The position numbers and the translations under genes are program-made. 64,000 nucleotides of DNA from Ruminococcus sp. AM22-13 (GTDB lineage Bacteria > Bacillota > Clostridia > Lachnospirales > Lachnospiraceae), in the NCBI RefSeq assembly GCF_003471165.1, contig NZ_QRIL01000001.1:62001-126000 (forward strand). The letters are read 5' to 3'. Below, one piece after another: positions 47,113 through 56,218 of the stretch. The notes beneath the pieces were generated by a model. That model searched no databases. It had not been told where the DNA came from and saw only the letters and a list, made by a program, of their open reading frames with translations. Positions within the stretch are counted from its first letter, which is position 1. Each line of letters starts with the position of its first letter.

Positions 47113-47955
47113 TTAGATCACCTCCGTTTTATGACGGGTTACATGACAGTTGATATTTACTGCACATGGCATACCGGCAATATGAGTCGGCATTGTCTCG
47201 ATATTCAGACCGATTGCTGTTGTCTTTCCGCCAAATCCCTGTGGTCCGATTCCAAGTTTGTTTACTTTTTCAAGCATTTCCTTCTCAAGATCTGCATAGA
47301 ATGGATCCGGATTCTGGGAATCTAATGGTCTCATAAGAGCTTTCTTTGCAAGAAGTGCACATTTATCAAAAGTTCCGCCAATACCAACGCCAACTACCAT
47401 TGGAGGACATGGGTTAGGACCTGCTGTCTCTACCACTTCGAGAATAAAGTCTTTGATACCCTGTAAACCTGCAGATGGTTTGAACATACGGATCTGGCTC
47501 ATGTTTTCGCTTCCGAAACCTTTCGGGCCAACTGTAATCTTTACCTGATCTCCAGGAACGATTTCTGTGTAAATCATAGCCGGTGTATTGTCACCTGTGT
47601 TTCCACGACGTACCGGATCTTTTACTACGGATTTTCTTAAATATCCTTTGTCATATCCGCGGCGTACACCTTCATTAATGGCGTCTTCAAGGTTTCCACC
47701 AACGAAATGTACATCCTGTCCGATTTCAAGGAAGACGCATGCCATTCCTGTATCCTGGCAGATCGGTACGTTTTCGTTATCGGCAATTTCAAAATTCTCA
47801 ATAATATTATCAAGTACACCTTTGGCAATCTCTCCGTCTTCACATGCACGACAGGTTTTGATCGCGCATTTTACATCTTCCGGAAGATGCTCGTTGGCTT
47901 CGATACAGAGCTTTTCAATGACATCTGTAAGTCTGCTTACTTCTATCTCACGCAT
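47113..47955 (-). CDS. fumA: Class I fumarate hydratase, alpha subunit
   Basis: 280 residues, the [4Fe-4S] catalytic domain. Cys ligands are in PICQDTGMACVF (about 65), the GPKGFGSENMSQIRM region and CPPMVVGVGIGGTFDKCA. The start at ATG 47955 follows AAAGGAG; 13 further codons lack a site. Length matches the usual 280. Transcribed after the FrdA-like gene with a 189-bp gap. Confidence 0.92.
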   Translation of the reverse strand: MREIEVSRLTDVIEKLCIEANEHLPEDVKCAIKTCRACEDGEIAKGVLDNIIENFEIADNENVPICQDTGMACVFLEIGQDVHFVGGNLEDAINEGVRRGYDKGYLRKSVVKDPVRRGNTGDNTPAMIYTEIVPGDQVKITVGPKGFGSENMSQIRMFKPSAGLQGIKDFILEVVETAGPNPCPPMVVGVGIGGTFDKCALLAKKALMRPLDSQNPDPFYADLEKEMLEKVNKLGIGPQGFGGKTTAIGLNIETMPTHIAGMPCAVNINCHVTRHKTEVI

Positions 47956-48144
47956 ATGTATGAGCTCCTTTCTGATATGGTTAGCCTTTTTCAACAGATT
48001 CCGGGAAACTTCCCCGGAACCTATGTATAATATTATATTTTCTTACTGTAGATATCAACATTATCTTTAAAATTTTATCATTCCAGATTAATACAGAAGT
48101 ATGAATCTTATGTCTTTAATCTACACTGTTCTTTCTAATACAGA

Positions 48145-49755
48145 TTATCTCTCGTGGCGGGCATATTTCGGAAGCAGTAATGGAGATACTTTATCCGTAT
48201 GTACGTCTGCCTCTTTCAGTTCTTCTGCATATTTGTAGATATGGTCAAGGTTCATTTCTCCAAGCTCTACGTTTTTGCATTTAGCTGCGGCTTTCTTACC
48301 TGCATTTCTTCCAAATACGATTACATCCAGAAGAGAGTTACCCATCAGTCTGTTTCTTCCGTGGATTCCGCCGGCTGCTTCTCCGGCAACTAAAAGGTTC
48401 GGGATTTCTTTTGTAAATCCGTCTCCGTCGATCTCAAGACCACCGTTCTGGTAATGAAGTGTCGGATAAATAACAATCGGAACTTTTCTCATATCAATGC
48501 CATAGTTCATGTACATACGGAACATTGCCGGAATTCTCTTTTCGATAGTTCCTTCCCCGCCAAGAATCTCAATCATCGGAGTATCAAGCCATACGCCTTT
48601 AAGTCCTCCGGGAACTTCTACTCCACGTCCCTCTTCACACTCGCGGATAACGCCGGAAGCATTTACGTCACGAGTTTCAAGCGGATGAATGTAAGCTTCT
48701 CCGTTTGCATTTACAAGCTGTGCTCCAACGGAACGAACTTTCTCTGTTACCAGAGCACCCATAATCTGTGATGGATAAATTGCTCCTGTTGGATGATACT
48801 GGATAGAATCCTGATAAAGAAGGGAAGCACCTGCTCTATATCCAAGTACAAGTCCATCTGCGGTTGCACCGTAGTGGTTGGATGTCGGGAATCCCTGATA
48901 ATGCATTCTACCTGCACCACCTGTTGCGATTACAACGGTCTTTGCTCTTGCAACAGAATAGTCACCTGTTTCCATATTAAGAAGAACTGCACCGGCAACT
49001 TGTCCTTTTTCATCTTTCAAAAGTTCAACAGCGGAAGTAAATTCAACTACCGGAATACCGAGATTAATAACTTCATCTCTGATCGTACGCATAATCTCTG
49101 AACCGGAATAATCCTTAGCAGCATGCATTCTTTTTCTGGAAGTTCCGCCGCCATGTGTAGTAACCATGTTTCCTTCCGGATCTTTATCAAATTCCACACC
49201 AAGATCATTAAGCCACTGGATCGCATCCGGAGCTTCCATTACCAGTCTCTTTACCAGTTCTGGTTTTGCAGCGAAATGTCCGCCGCCAAAACAGTCCAGA
49301 TAATGCTGTACAGGAGAATCATTCTCTTTATCAGCTGCCTGGATTCCACCTTCAGCCATCATTGTATTCGCATCACCGATACGAAGTTTAGTAACGATCA
49401 TAACATCTGCGCCTGCATTGTGTGCCTCGATCGCACAGGAAGAACCTGCACCACCGCCACCGATGACAAGTACATCTACGTCATAATCAATTTTTGTAAG
49501 ATCAATTTTTTCGTTCATCAGACGGCTTGTTGAATGAAGCATTTCTGCCAGTTCCAGAGGAGCTTTCTGTCCTTTGTTTGGTCCTACTTTGATTTCTGCA
49601 AACGCGTCCGGGTTATAGTCTGGATGGAATTTCTTAAGAAGGGCATCTTTTTCATCAGCCGTCAGACGTCTTGGCTCAGTTGCCATACGCTGTGCTCTTG
49701 TAGCCTCTACCTTTTTGATGGATTCCATCATATTTTCTGGATATGGTGCATACAT
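48145..49755 (-). CDS. Fumarate reductase/succinate dehydrogenase-type flavoprotein
   Basis: 536 residues. An unusual N-terminal extension of about 90 residues precedes the FAD-binding DVLVIGGGGAGSSCAIEA. THGGGTSRKRMHAAKD, the QYHPTG active-site motif, VRSVGAQLVN and GEAAGGIHGRNRLMGNSLLD follow, all typical of FrdA/SdhA/L-aspartate oxidase. The basic Arg of the fumarate site is in the MRTIRDEV/NRLMG regions. No membrane subunit gene (FrdC/SdhC) is near, so it is presumably soluble and takes electrons from its FrdB-like partner and the Hdr/Flox proteins. RBS AAGGAGGG. Confidence 0.85.
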   Translation of the reverse strand: MYAPYPENMMESIKKVEATRAQRMATEPRRLTADEKDALLKKFHPDYNPDAFAEIKVGPNKGQKAPLELAEMLHSTSRLMNEKIDLTKIDYDVDVLVIGGGGAGSSCAIEAHNAGADVMIVTKLRIGDANTMMAEGGIQAADKENDSPVQHYLDCFGGGHFAAKPELVKRLVMEAPDAIQWLNDLGVEFDKDPEGNMVTTHGGGTSRKRMHAAKDYSGSEIMRTIRDEVINLGIPVVEFTSAVELLKDEKGQVAGAVLLNMETGDYSVARAKTVVIATGGAGRMHYQGFPTSNHYGATADGLVLGYRAGASLLYQDSIQYHPTGAIYPSQIMGALVTEKVRSVGAQLVNANGEAYIHPLETRDVNASGVIRECEEGRGVEVPGGLKGVWLDTPMIEILGGEGTIEKRIPAMFRMYMNYGIDMRKVPIVIYPTLHYQNGGLEIDGDGFTKEIPNLLVAGEAAGGIHGRNRLMGNSLLDVIVFGRNAGKKAAAKCKNVELGEMNLDHIYKYAEELKEADVHTDKVSPLLLPKYARHER

Positions 49756-49770
49756 GTTTTTACGCCCTCC

Positions 49771-50448
49771 TTATTTCTCAATCTCTCTGTTGTTGTAAAG
49801 TTCCTGCATTTCTGTGATTGGTTTCTGCATGATCTGTTCGATCAGGTCGTCATATTTACCTTCGTGAATCTCTTCTACACGTTTTTCCAGATGTTCACTC
49901 TTAGGTGCAATATATTTACCGGTGAGACGTCTTGCCAGAAGTCCTACCATTGGATGGGAAATACCAGCCGGGCATCTTACAGAACAGCATCCGCAGCTTA
50001 CACAGTCAAAAGATTCCTCTGCACATTTCTCGAGTTCGCCTCTCTGTGCATATGCAATATACTGCATTACATTTAAGTCCTGAGTACATGCTTTTGTACA
50101 GGCATTACATCCGATACAGCTATAAATTTCCGGATATAATTCCATCATTACCTGCTGGTTTGGCTGAAGATCCTCTATATTATAGAGTCTCTTATCTGTA
50201 GGGAAGAATGGGATACTTGCCACATACATTCCTTCCTCTACTTTTGTCTGACAGGCAAGACATGTTTTCAGTTCATTCTGACCTTTGATTCTGTAGATGG
50301 TTGCACATGCTCCGCAGAATCCGTGTCTGCATCCACAGCCTCTTTTTAATGTATAACCGGCATATTCCATGGCAGTCATAATTGTAAGTTCAGCAGGTAC
50401 ACTGTATTTCTTACCGAAAAAATATACGTTTACCATATTGTTTTCCAT
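49771..50448 (-). CDS. FrdB/SdhB-like iron-sulfur protein
   Basis: 225 residues. The N-terminal [2Fe-2S] domain (GCGCRHGFCGACATIY, then CLAC) is followed by CIGCNACTKACTQ and CVSCGCCSVRCPAG for two [4Fe-4S] clusters. It resembles the iron-sulfur subunit of fumarate reductases but with two four-Cys cubane sites. It lacks the CCG domain that is fused to TfrB of methanogens; here HdrB is a separate gene in the same cluster. It ends 15 bp before the flavoprotein gene. Confidence 0.85.
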   Translation of the reverse strand: MENNMVNVYFFGKKYSVPAELTIMTAMEYAGYTLKRGCGCRHGFCGACATIYRIKGQNELKTCLACQTKVEEGMYVASIPFFPTDKRLYNIEDLQPNQQVMMELYPEIYSCIGCNACTKACTQDLNVMQYIAYAQRGELEKCAEESFDCVSCGCCSVRCPAGISHPMVGLLARRLTGKYIAPKSEHLEKRVEEIHEGKYDDLIEQIMQKPITEMQELYNNREIEK

Positions 50449-50548
50449 TTGAGATTACCAGTCCTTTCTATATATCTATCTGTTATCCGCAGTGCGTCAG
50501 GCTCGAATCCACTTCGTTTCTTCTCGCTTGAGGGCATTCGGGAATTCA

Positions 50549-51403
50549 TCAATACTCATTCGGCAATTCATCGATCTCATCGCATCTGAATACCGGGCCG
50601 TCTTTGCAGACATATTTGGAACCAATATTGCAGCGGCCGCATTTACCTACACCGCATTTCATACGAAGCTCCAGAGTTGTATAAACCTGTTCTCTGGAGA
50701 AGCCCAGTTCTTCCAGTCCGGCAAGAACGAACTTGATCATGATCGGCGGTCCGCAGACAAGTGCTGTTTTGTTTGTATCAAATCCAATCTCTTTTAAATA
50801 GGAAGGAACAAATCCAACATGTCCGTCCCAGCCTTCCTGTTCACGGTCAATTGTCAGATAAACATTTACTCCCTCAGCTTTCATCCAGACTTCCTGGATT
50901 TCCTTTAACTGTACCAGATCATCTGCGGATCGGGAACCGTAGAGGATATCTACTGTTCCGTAATCTGCACGGTTATCCAGTACATAGTTGATAACAGAAC
51001 GAAGAGGAGCAAGTCCGATACCACCTGCGATAAACAGAAGGTTCTTTCCTTTTAATTTATCTTCTACAGGAAAATGATTTCCGTATGGTCCACGGACTGT
51101 AATCTCATCTCCTACCTGAAGGCTGTGAAGATAATCAGTCAGGGCACCACATTTCTTGATACTGAATTCCTGATATTCTTTGTTTGTCGGTGAAGAGGTA
51201 ATGGAAAACATACCTTCGCTCACACCTGGTGCGCAGACCATTGCACACTGACCAGGCATATGTTCAAAAAGCTTTCCACCTTCAGGGGCATTTACACGGA
51301 ATGTCTTAACATCCGGTGTCTCCTGGCGGATATCTGTGATCACACCAACCTTCGGGATCAGTGTATCTAATGTATAATTTTTATGGCAGGTACATTCACT
51401 CAT
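50549..51403 (-). CDS. FNR-type NAD(P)H:flavin oxidoreductase (FloxA/AsrB-like)
   Basis: 284 residues. The FAD-binding domain (VKTFRVNA, then MFSITSSPTN), the NAD(P)-binding domain (FIAGGIGLAPLRSVINY, CGPPIMIKF) and a C-terminal [2Fe-2S] site (ELRMKCGVGKCGRCNIGSKY, with a further Cys) are in order. This is the architecture of the gamma subunits of sulfhydrogenases, of sulfite reductase AsrB and of FloxA. It would feed electrons from NAD(P)H. The start overlaps the stop of the preceding gene (TAATG). Which nucleotide it prefers is not evident. Confidence 0.87.
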   Translation of the reverse strand: MSECTCHKNYTLDTLIPKVGVITDIRQETPDVKTFRVNAPEGGKLFEHMPGQCAMVCAPGVSEGMFSITSSPTNKEYQEFSIKKCGALTDYLHSLQVGDEITVRGPYGNHFPVEDKLKGKNLLFIAGGIGLAPLRSVINYVLDNRADYGTVDILYGSRSADDLVQLKEIQEVWMKAEGVNVYLTIDREQEGWDGHVGFVPSYLKEIGFDTNKTALVCGPPIMIKFVLAGLEELGFSREQVYTTLELRMKCGVGKCGRCNIGSKYVCKDGPVFRCDEIDELPNEY

Positions 51404-52434
51404 TATTTTTCACCTCCCTGATTTTCAAAAGCTTTGATAACTTTTACGATATTTAAAGAGGACGGACATTTCTCTACACAGCGCCCACATCCTACACAGG
51501 AGAACATTCCATTGTTATTTACCGGATAGTAAACAAGCTTATGCATGAATCTCTGACGGAAACGCTGCATCTGACTGTTACGGTTATTACCGTGTGCCAT
51601 CATGGTAAAGTCAGAGTACATACAGGAATCCCAGCAACGATAACGCTGTACGCCATGGCCTGTGTTGTAGTCTTTGATATCGTAGCACTGGCAGGTCGGA
51701 CATACAAATGTGCAGGTACCACATGCCAGACATGGTTTGTAAAGTTCTTCCCATACAGGAGAATTAAAACGGTCCATGTAATCTTCCTGTCCCCATCCTT
51801 CAAGAGAAAGATTAGAATATGGAAGTTTCTCTACGATCGCACGAATTGCAGTTTTCTCTGCTTCTACTTTCGTCTCGTCTGTATCTGTAAGAAGCTCTGC
51901 AACTGCTTTTGTAAGAGCTTCACCCTTCTCTGTCAGAGGTTTCCAGTAAAGTTCTCCTTCAATCATCCATGTTGCAACATCTGCTGCCGGATCAGCACAG
52001 TCAATGCCAAACACTTTACAGAAACAGCTCTCTTCCGGTTCATGACATGCAAGTGCAACGATTGTTCCATGCTCTCTTCTTGCTGCATAGAAAGTATCGA
52101 CCGGATCACTTAAAAATACGTTGTCCAGAACCTTTACTCCCTGTACATCGCAGGCTTTCATACCGAATACAACGAAATCCTTTTCCTGTAATGCCTGTGG
52201 CTCGATGGAAATATTTTTTTCTTCTTTTTTACAGGTGTAAAGATTTTCACTCTGTGGAAAGAATGCATCTTTTGGTGATTTTACGGTTTTTAAAGTATCA
52301 AGACAAACTTCTGCATCTTCACTCCATGCCTTAAAGTTTACCTGGTCACTGACTTTAACCGGTAAATATAAATCCTGATCTGCGGCAATCTTATGGAATA
52401 ATGCCTGCAGATTCTCTGCTGCTATTTTATACAT
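51403..52434 (-). CDS. 4Fe-4S dicluster protein (FloxB/AsrA-like)
   Basis: 343 residues. The N-terminal region is of AsrA/RnfC-like type (FFPQSENL, FGMKACDVQGV), and the C-terminal half carries CLACGTCTFVCPTCQCYD and CVGCGRCVEKCPSSLN, ligands for two [4Fe-4S] clusters. It resembles anaerobic sulfite reductase subunit A and FloxB. No siroheme-type AsrC is in the cluster, so sulfite reduction is unlikely. It starts three bases after the preceding stop. Confidence 0.85.
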   Translation of the reverse strand: MYKIAAENLQALFHKIAADQDLYLPVKVSDQVNFKAWSEDAEVCLDTLKTVKSPKDAFFPQSENLYTCKKEEKNISIEPQALQEKDFVVFGMKACDVQGVKVLDNVFLSDPVDTFYAARREHGTIVALACHEPEESCFCKVFGIDCADPAADVATWMIEGELYWKPLTEKGEALTKAVAELLTDTDETKVEAEKTAIRAIVEKLPYSNLSLEGWGQEDYMDRFNSPVWEELYKPCLACGTCTFVCPTCQCYDIKDYNTGHGVQRYRCWDSCMYSDFTMMAHGNNRNSQMQRFRQRFMHKLVYYPVNNNGMFSCVGCGRCVEKCPSSLNIVKVIKAFENQGGEK

Positions 52435-52437
52435 ACA

Positions 52438-53412
52438 TTATCCCCTTTCTGCCACGATTCCTGGCTCAACATCTTCAAATGTAAAGTTTGTAAGAGGCCC
52501 TTTGGAAGTAGTATCCTCTCCGGCCTGATATTCTCCGTAGAACTCATCGATATCTTTGATAAATTTACGGTTAAACAGGTGAAGCGGGATTCCCTGTGGA
52601 CAAACTCTGCTGCATTCACCGCAGTCTGTACATCTTCCTGCTACATGGAATGCACGGATGATATGGAACATTTTTTCTTCGAAAGAATCGACATTTGCTT
52701 TCTGTGCACTGTCAAATTTATTGCTGTCAAATACACATTTACGGCAGCTGCATGCAGGACAGACATTACGGCAGGCATTGCAGCGGATACATTTACTTAA
52801 TTCATTCTGGAAGAAAGCAAACTTCTCTTCCGGGCTCATTGCCTCAATTTTCTCTACTTCTGCAAAGCGGTCTGCATCTTTTGTCTCTTTGGACTCTCCG
52901 ATCAGCTCATCGTAGATCTTATGTTCTTTTCCTTTACATACATGACATCTTTCAAGCATAGCATCCTTGTATGCACAGGTTTTCTCACCATAAATTGTCT
53001 GAATGGTCAGTGTTTCTGCTTCATCCGTGATCTCTGCGCCGGAAATGCTCTCAATACCTTTGATTCCCTGTTTGCGGATCTTTTCGATATCCAGTTTTCC
53101 TTTACATCCAACACCAATGATATAAGCTTTCTCACGGTCTACACGATGCTCTTTGATCAGCTGGTTAAAGCTGTAGGTATCACATGGTTTCAAACAAACC
53201 AGTGTCTTACCTTCCAGTTTGGAAGCTTCGATCATATATTTGCTTAAGTTTGCACCGCAGAATCCGTTATATACAAAATCTTTCAAAGATTCTTCTGTTT
53301 CAAAGTAAGCCGGTTCCGGATTATAAGGCAGATCTCCGGCTTTCCATCCCAGAACTCTTGCAACTGTACCATCAGCAAGAAGTTCTTTTGCACGATTTAT
53401 CAGCTCCTGCAT
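52438..53412 (-). CDS. 4Fe-4S dicluster protein with FrhB-like region (FloxC-like)
   Basis: 324 residues. The N-terminal half resembles coenzyme F420-reducing hydrogenase beta proteins (CLKPCDTYSFNQLIKEH, VGCKGKLD, then CHVCKGKEH). The second half has CIRCNACRNVCPACSCRKC and CTDCGECSRVCPQG. It overlaps the MvhD-like gene by 13 bases, and GGAGG precedes its ATG. Most likely an electron link between the NADH-oxidising FNR protein and HdrA. Confidence 0.82.
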   Translation of the reverse strand: MQELINRAKELLADGTVARVLGWKAGDLPYNPEPAYFETEESLKDFVYNGFCGANLSKYMIEASKLEGKTLVCLKPCDTYSFNQLIKEHRVDREKAYIIGVGCKGKLDIEKIRKQGIKGIESISGAEITDEAETLTIQTIYGEKTCAYKDAMLERCHVCKGKEHKIYDELIGESKETKDADRFAEVEKIEAMSPEEKFAFFQNELSKCIRCNACRNVCPACSCRKCVFDSNKFDSAQKANVDSFEEKMFHIIRAFHVAGRCTDCGECSRVCPQGIPLHLFNRKFIKDIDEFYGEYQAGEDTTSKGPLTNFTFEDVEPGIVAERG

Positions 53413-53843
53413 CTTAAATCCTCCAATCTTACGTTCTTACCAAGGGAATGGATCTTCTCTACAAACTCATTCATAGTCTGGGAGAATTTCACACCTTCTG
53501 CGGCAGAAACCCATTCTACACGTGTTCTTCCGTTTTCCACGCCGATATAATCCAGCATGGAGAAAAGAAGTGTCATACGTCTTCTTGCGTAGTAGTTACC
53601 TGTGCTGTAATGACAGTCTCCAGGATGACATCCACACATGATCACACCGTCAGCACCTTTTTCAAAAGCGCGGAGGATGAACATTGGATTGACACGGCAG
53701 GAGCAAGGAACACGGATGATCTTTACATCAGCCGGATAAGAAAGACGGCTGCTTCCTGCAAGGTCTGCACCTGCATAACTGCACCAGTTACAACAGAATG
53801 CCACAATCTTAGGTCTGAATTCTTCGTTTGTTTCTATCGACAT
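53400..53843 (-). CDS. MvhD-like (FloxD) [2Fe-2S] protein
   Basis: 147 residues. Cys ligands in FCCNWCSYAGAD, VPCSCRVNP and GCHPGDCHYSTGN define the MvhD/FlpD family, which passes electrons to HdrA. ATG 53843 lies ten bases inside hdrA with GGAGGTAG before it; frames to 53942 are an overlap artefact. This places it as the bridge between the Flox-like module and Hdr. Confidence 0.92.
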   Translation of the reverse strand: MSIETNEEFRPKIVAFCCNWCSYAGADLAGSSRLSYPADVKIIRVPCSCRVNPMFILRAFEKGADGVIMCGCHPGDCHYSTGNYYARRRMTLLFSMLDYIGVENGRTRVEWVSAAEGVKFSQTMNEFVEKIHSLGKNVRLEDLRCRS

Positions 53844-55822
53844 ATTGCATCTACCTCCGCGATAATCTGTCTGTTGGAAAAGCCCTGCAGATCCATAGCA
53901 CCGGACGGGCAGGCTACTGTACATGCACCACAGCCCTGGCAAAGTGCTGTATTTACAACGGCTACTCTTCTTGTTTCACGGATACCGTGGTCATTTACTT
54001 CTTTATCCTCATAGGAGATTGCTCCATACGGGCAGACATTTGCACATGTAGAGCATCCGTTACATAACAGTTCGTCGGATTTTGCTGTACATGGGTTGGT
54101 TGTCAGTTTATCTTTTGCAAGGAGACCGATGGCCTTAACTGCTGCAGCACCGGCCTGTGCAACTGTCTCCGGAATATCTTTCGGTCCCTGGCATACACCG
54201 GAAAGGAAGATACCTGCTGTAGGAGACTCTACAGGACGAAGCTTTGCATGGGCTTCTGTGAGGAAGTTATTGGTATCGATACTTGCTGTAAGCATGGTAG
54301 CAATCTTACGTACATCCGGATTTGGTTCAATGGCTGTTGCAAGGACGACCATATCTGCTTTCTTAAGGATCTGCTTATTATCGATCAGGTCAGATCCCTG
54401 TACAAGAAGACTTCCGTCCGGCTGAGGAATGACTTTTCCTACCTGGCCTTTGATGTAGTTTACACCGTACTGCTCTACAGCTCTTCTGTAGAACTCATCA
54501 AAGTTCTTACCTGGGGTACGCACATCAATATAGAAGACGGTTACATTTGTATCCGGATATTTATCACGAATTAACATTGCATGTTTTGCAGTATACATAC
54601 AGCAGATTTTGGAACAGTATGGTTTTCCTCTGTCATCAGAGCAACGGCTTCCGACACACTGGATAAATACAAGTTCCTTCGGAGCTTTTCCATCGGAAAG
54701 ACGCTCTAAGTGTCCCTTTGTAGGACCTGCTGCATTCATGATACGTTCCAGTTCCAGAGATGTAATGACATCTTTGCTCTGGCTGTATGCATATTCATCG
54801 TATTTGTCAAGTTTGATCGTATCGAAACCGGTGGCAACTACGATTGCACCATATTTCTGTGTTACGATCTCATCCTGCTGATCGTAATCAATGGCACCTG
54901 CCTGACATACTTTGGAACATACACCACATTTTCCGGTTTTAAACTTGATACAGTTCTCACGATCGATGACCGGAACATTCGGGATGGCCTGTGCAAAAGG
55001 AGTGTAGATAGCTGTTCTGTTATTTAATCCTCTGTTAAATTCATTCGGGATCTTTTTAGACGGACATTTCTCCTGACAGACACCGCAGCCTGTACACTTG
55101 TCCATATTTACACTTCTTGCTTTCTTTCTTATATCAACAGTGAAATCACCTACGAATCCACTGACATGTTCTACTTCACTATATGTATAGATATTGATCT
55201 TCTCATGAGCCGCAGCCTCTACCATCTTAGGTGTAAGGATACATGCGGAACAGTCAAGTGTCGGGAATGTTTTGTCAAGCTGTGACATTCTTCCTCCAAT
55301 ACTTGGAGTCTTCTCTACAATATCTACTTCATAGCCTGCATCAGCGATATCCAGGGCTGTCTGGATTCCGGCAATACCGCCGCCGATGATCAGGGCTCTC
55401 TTTGTAACACGGCTCTCTCCTGGCTGAAGAGGGGTGTTTAAGTTAACTTTTGCGATTGCTGCTCTGGCAAGGATTACTGCTTTCTTTGTAGCTTCTTCCA
55501 TATCCTTATGAATCCAGGAACAATGCTCACGAATGTTTGCAATCTCCACCATGTATGGATTCAGGCCGGCTCTCTCTGCAGCCTTTCTGAATGTTGCTTC
55601 ATGCATACGTGGAGAACATGAACAGACAACCACACCTGTCAGGTTCTTTTCTTTGATAGCTTCCTGAATCTTAGCCTGACCTGCTTCTGAGCACATGTAC
55701 TGGTAATCTTCTGCATGAACGACACCCGGCTCTTTGGCAGCTAATTCAACTACTTTTTTTACATCTACCGTAGCGGCGATATTACTTCCGCAATGACAGA
55801 CAAATACACCAATTCTCTGCAC
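53834..55822 (-). CDS. hdrA: HdrA-like FAD-dependent electron-bifurcating subunit
   Basis: 662 residues. The N-terminal domain (FVCHCGSNIA, then CSCSPRMHE), the FAD-binding GGGIAGIQTALDIADAGYEV, PTLDCSACILTPKM, the inserted ferredoxin CTGCGVCQEKCPSKKI with a second Cys group (CGVCSKVC), and a C-terminal two-[4Fe-4S] ferredoxin (CNGCSTCANVCP, CQGCGACTVACPSG) are in order. HdrA flavin is the known bifurcation site in heterodisulfide reductases. The start is GTG 55822, nine bases after GGAGG, six bases from the hdrC stop. Confidence 0.95.
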   Translation of the reverse strand: MQRIGVFVCHCGSNIAATVDVKKVVELAAKEPGVVHAEDYQYMCSEAGQAKIQEAIKEKNLTGVVVCSCSPRMHEATFRKAAERAGLNPYMVEIANIREHCSWIHKDMEEATKKAVILARAAIAKVNLNTPLQPGESRVTKRALIIGGGIAGIQTALDIADAGYEVDIVEKTPSIGGRMSQLDKTFPTLDCSACILTPKMVEAAAHEKINIYTYSEVEHVSGFVGDFTVDIRKKARSVNMDKCTGCGVCQEKCPSKKIPNEFNRGLNNRTAIYTPFAQAIPNVPVIDRENCIKFKTGKCGVCSKVCQAGAIDYDQQDEIVTQKYGAIVVATGFDTIKLDKYDEYAYSQSKDVITSLELERIMNAAGPTKGHLERLSDGKAPKELVFIQCVGSRCSDDRGKPYCSKICCMYTAKHAMLIRDKYPDTNVTVFYIDVRTPGKNFDEFYRRAVEQYGVNYIKGQVGKVIPQPDGSLLVQGSDLIDNKQILKKADMVVLATAIEPNPDVRKIATMLTASIDTNNFLTEAHAKLRPVESPTAGIFLSGVCQGPKDIPETVAQAGAAAVKAIGLLAKDKLTTNPCTAKSDELLCNGCSTCANVCPYGAISYEDKEVNDHGIRETRRVAVVNTALCQGCGACTVACPSGAMDLQGFSNRQIIAEVDAICR

Positions 55823-55828
55823 GCTGGC

Positions 55829-56218
55829 TTACCTCCTGTATCTTCTGAATGCACTTACCAGAAGCTGCTGTGGCACTTCCGGATCAAGAAGCTGTGGAAT
55901 CTCATCTGCTGTCAGGTAATCTCCGCCTTTCTGGCGGACAACCAGCTGTCTTGCAGCGTCAATGATCTTTCCAGGTTTTACATCTCTTGGACAACGCTCT
56001 ACGCAGGCAAAGCAGGAAAGGCATTTCCAGAGTGATTTTGAATTGGCAAGTGCTTCGATATCTTCGTTTACAACATAGGATACAAACTGATGTGGCTTGA
56101 TATCCATTTCATTGAAGGAAGGACAGGTAGCAGAACATTTTCCACATTTCATACATTTCAGCGGATTGGTTCCTGAGATTTCTTTGATCTTCTCTGCTGC
56201 TGAATGATTGTCTCTCAT
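55829..56218 (-). CDS. hdrC: HdrC-like iron-sulfur subunit
   Basis: 129 residues with two [4Fe-4S] motifs, CMKCGKCSATCPS and CLSCFACVERCPRD. It conducts electrons from HdrA to HdrB. Its ATG overlaps the hdrB stop (ATGA). Confidence 0.94.
   Translation of the reverse strand: MRDNHSAAEKIKEISGTNPLKCMKCGKCSATCPSFNEMDIKPHQFVSYVVNEDIEALANSKSLWKCLSCFACVERCPRDVKPGKIIDAARQLVVRQKGGDYLTADEIPQLLDPEVPQQLLVSAFRRYRR

Noticed and set aside
51403-52434. Anaerobic sulfite reductase operon (asrABC)
   Set aside because: AsrA- and AsrB-like genes are present, but there is no siroheme subunit AsrC; the context is Hdr and fumarate reductase.
51541-54014. Long plus-strand frames of 188-190 codons
   Set aside because: Antisense to the Flox-like, mvhD-like and hdrA genes, whose motifs are unambiguous.
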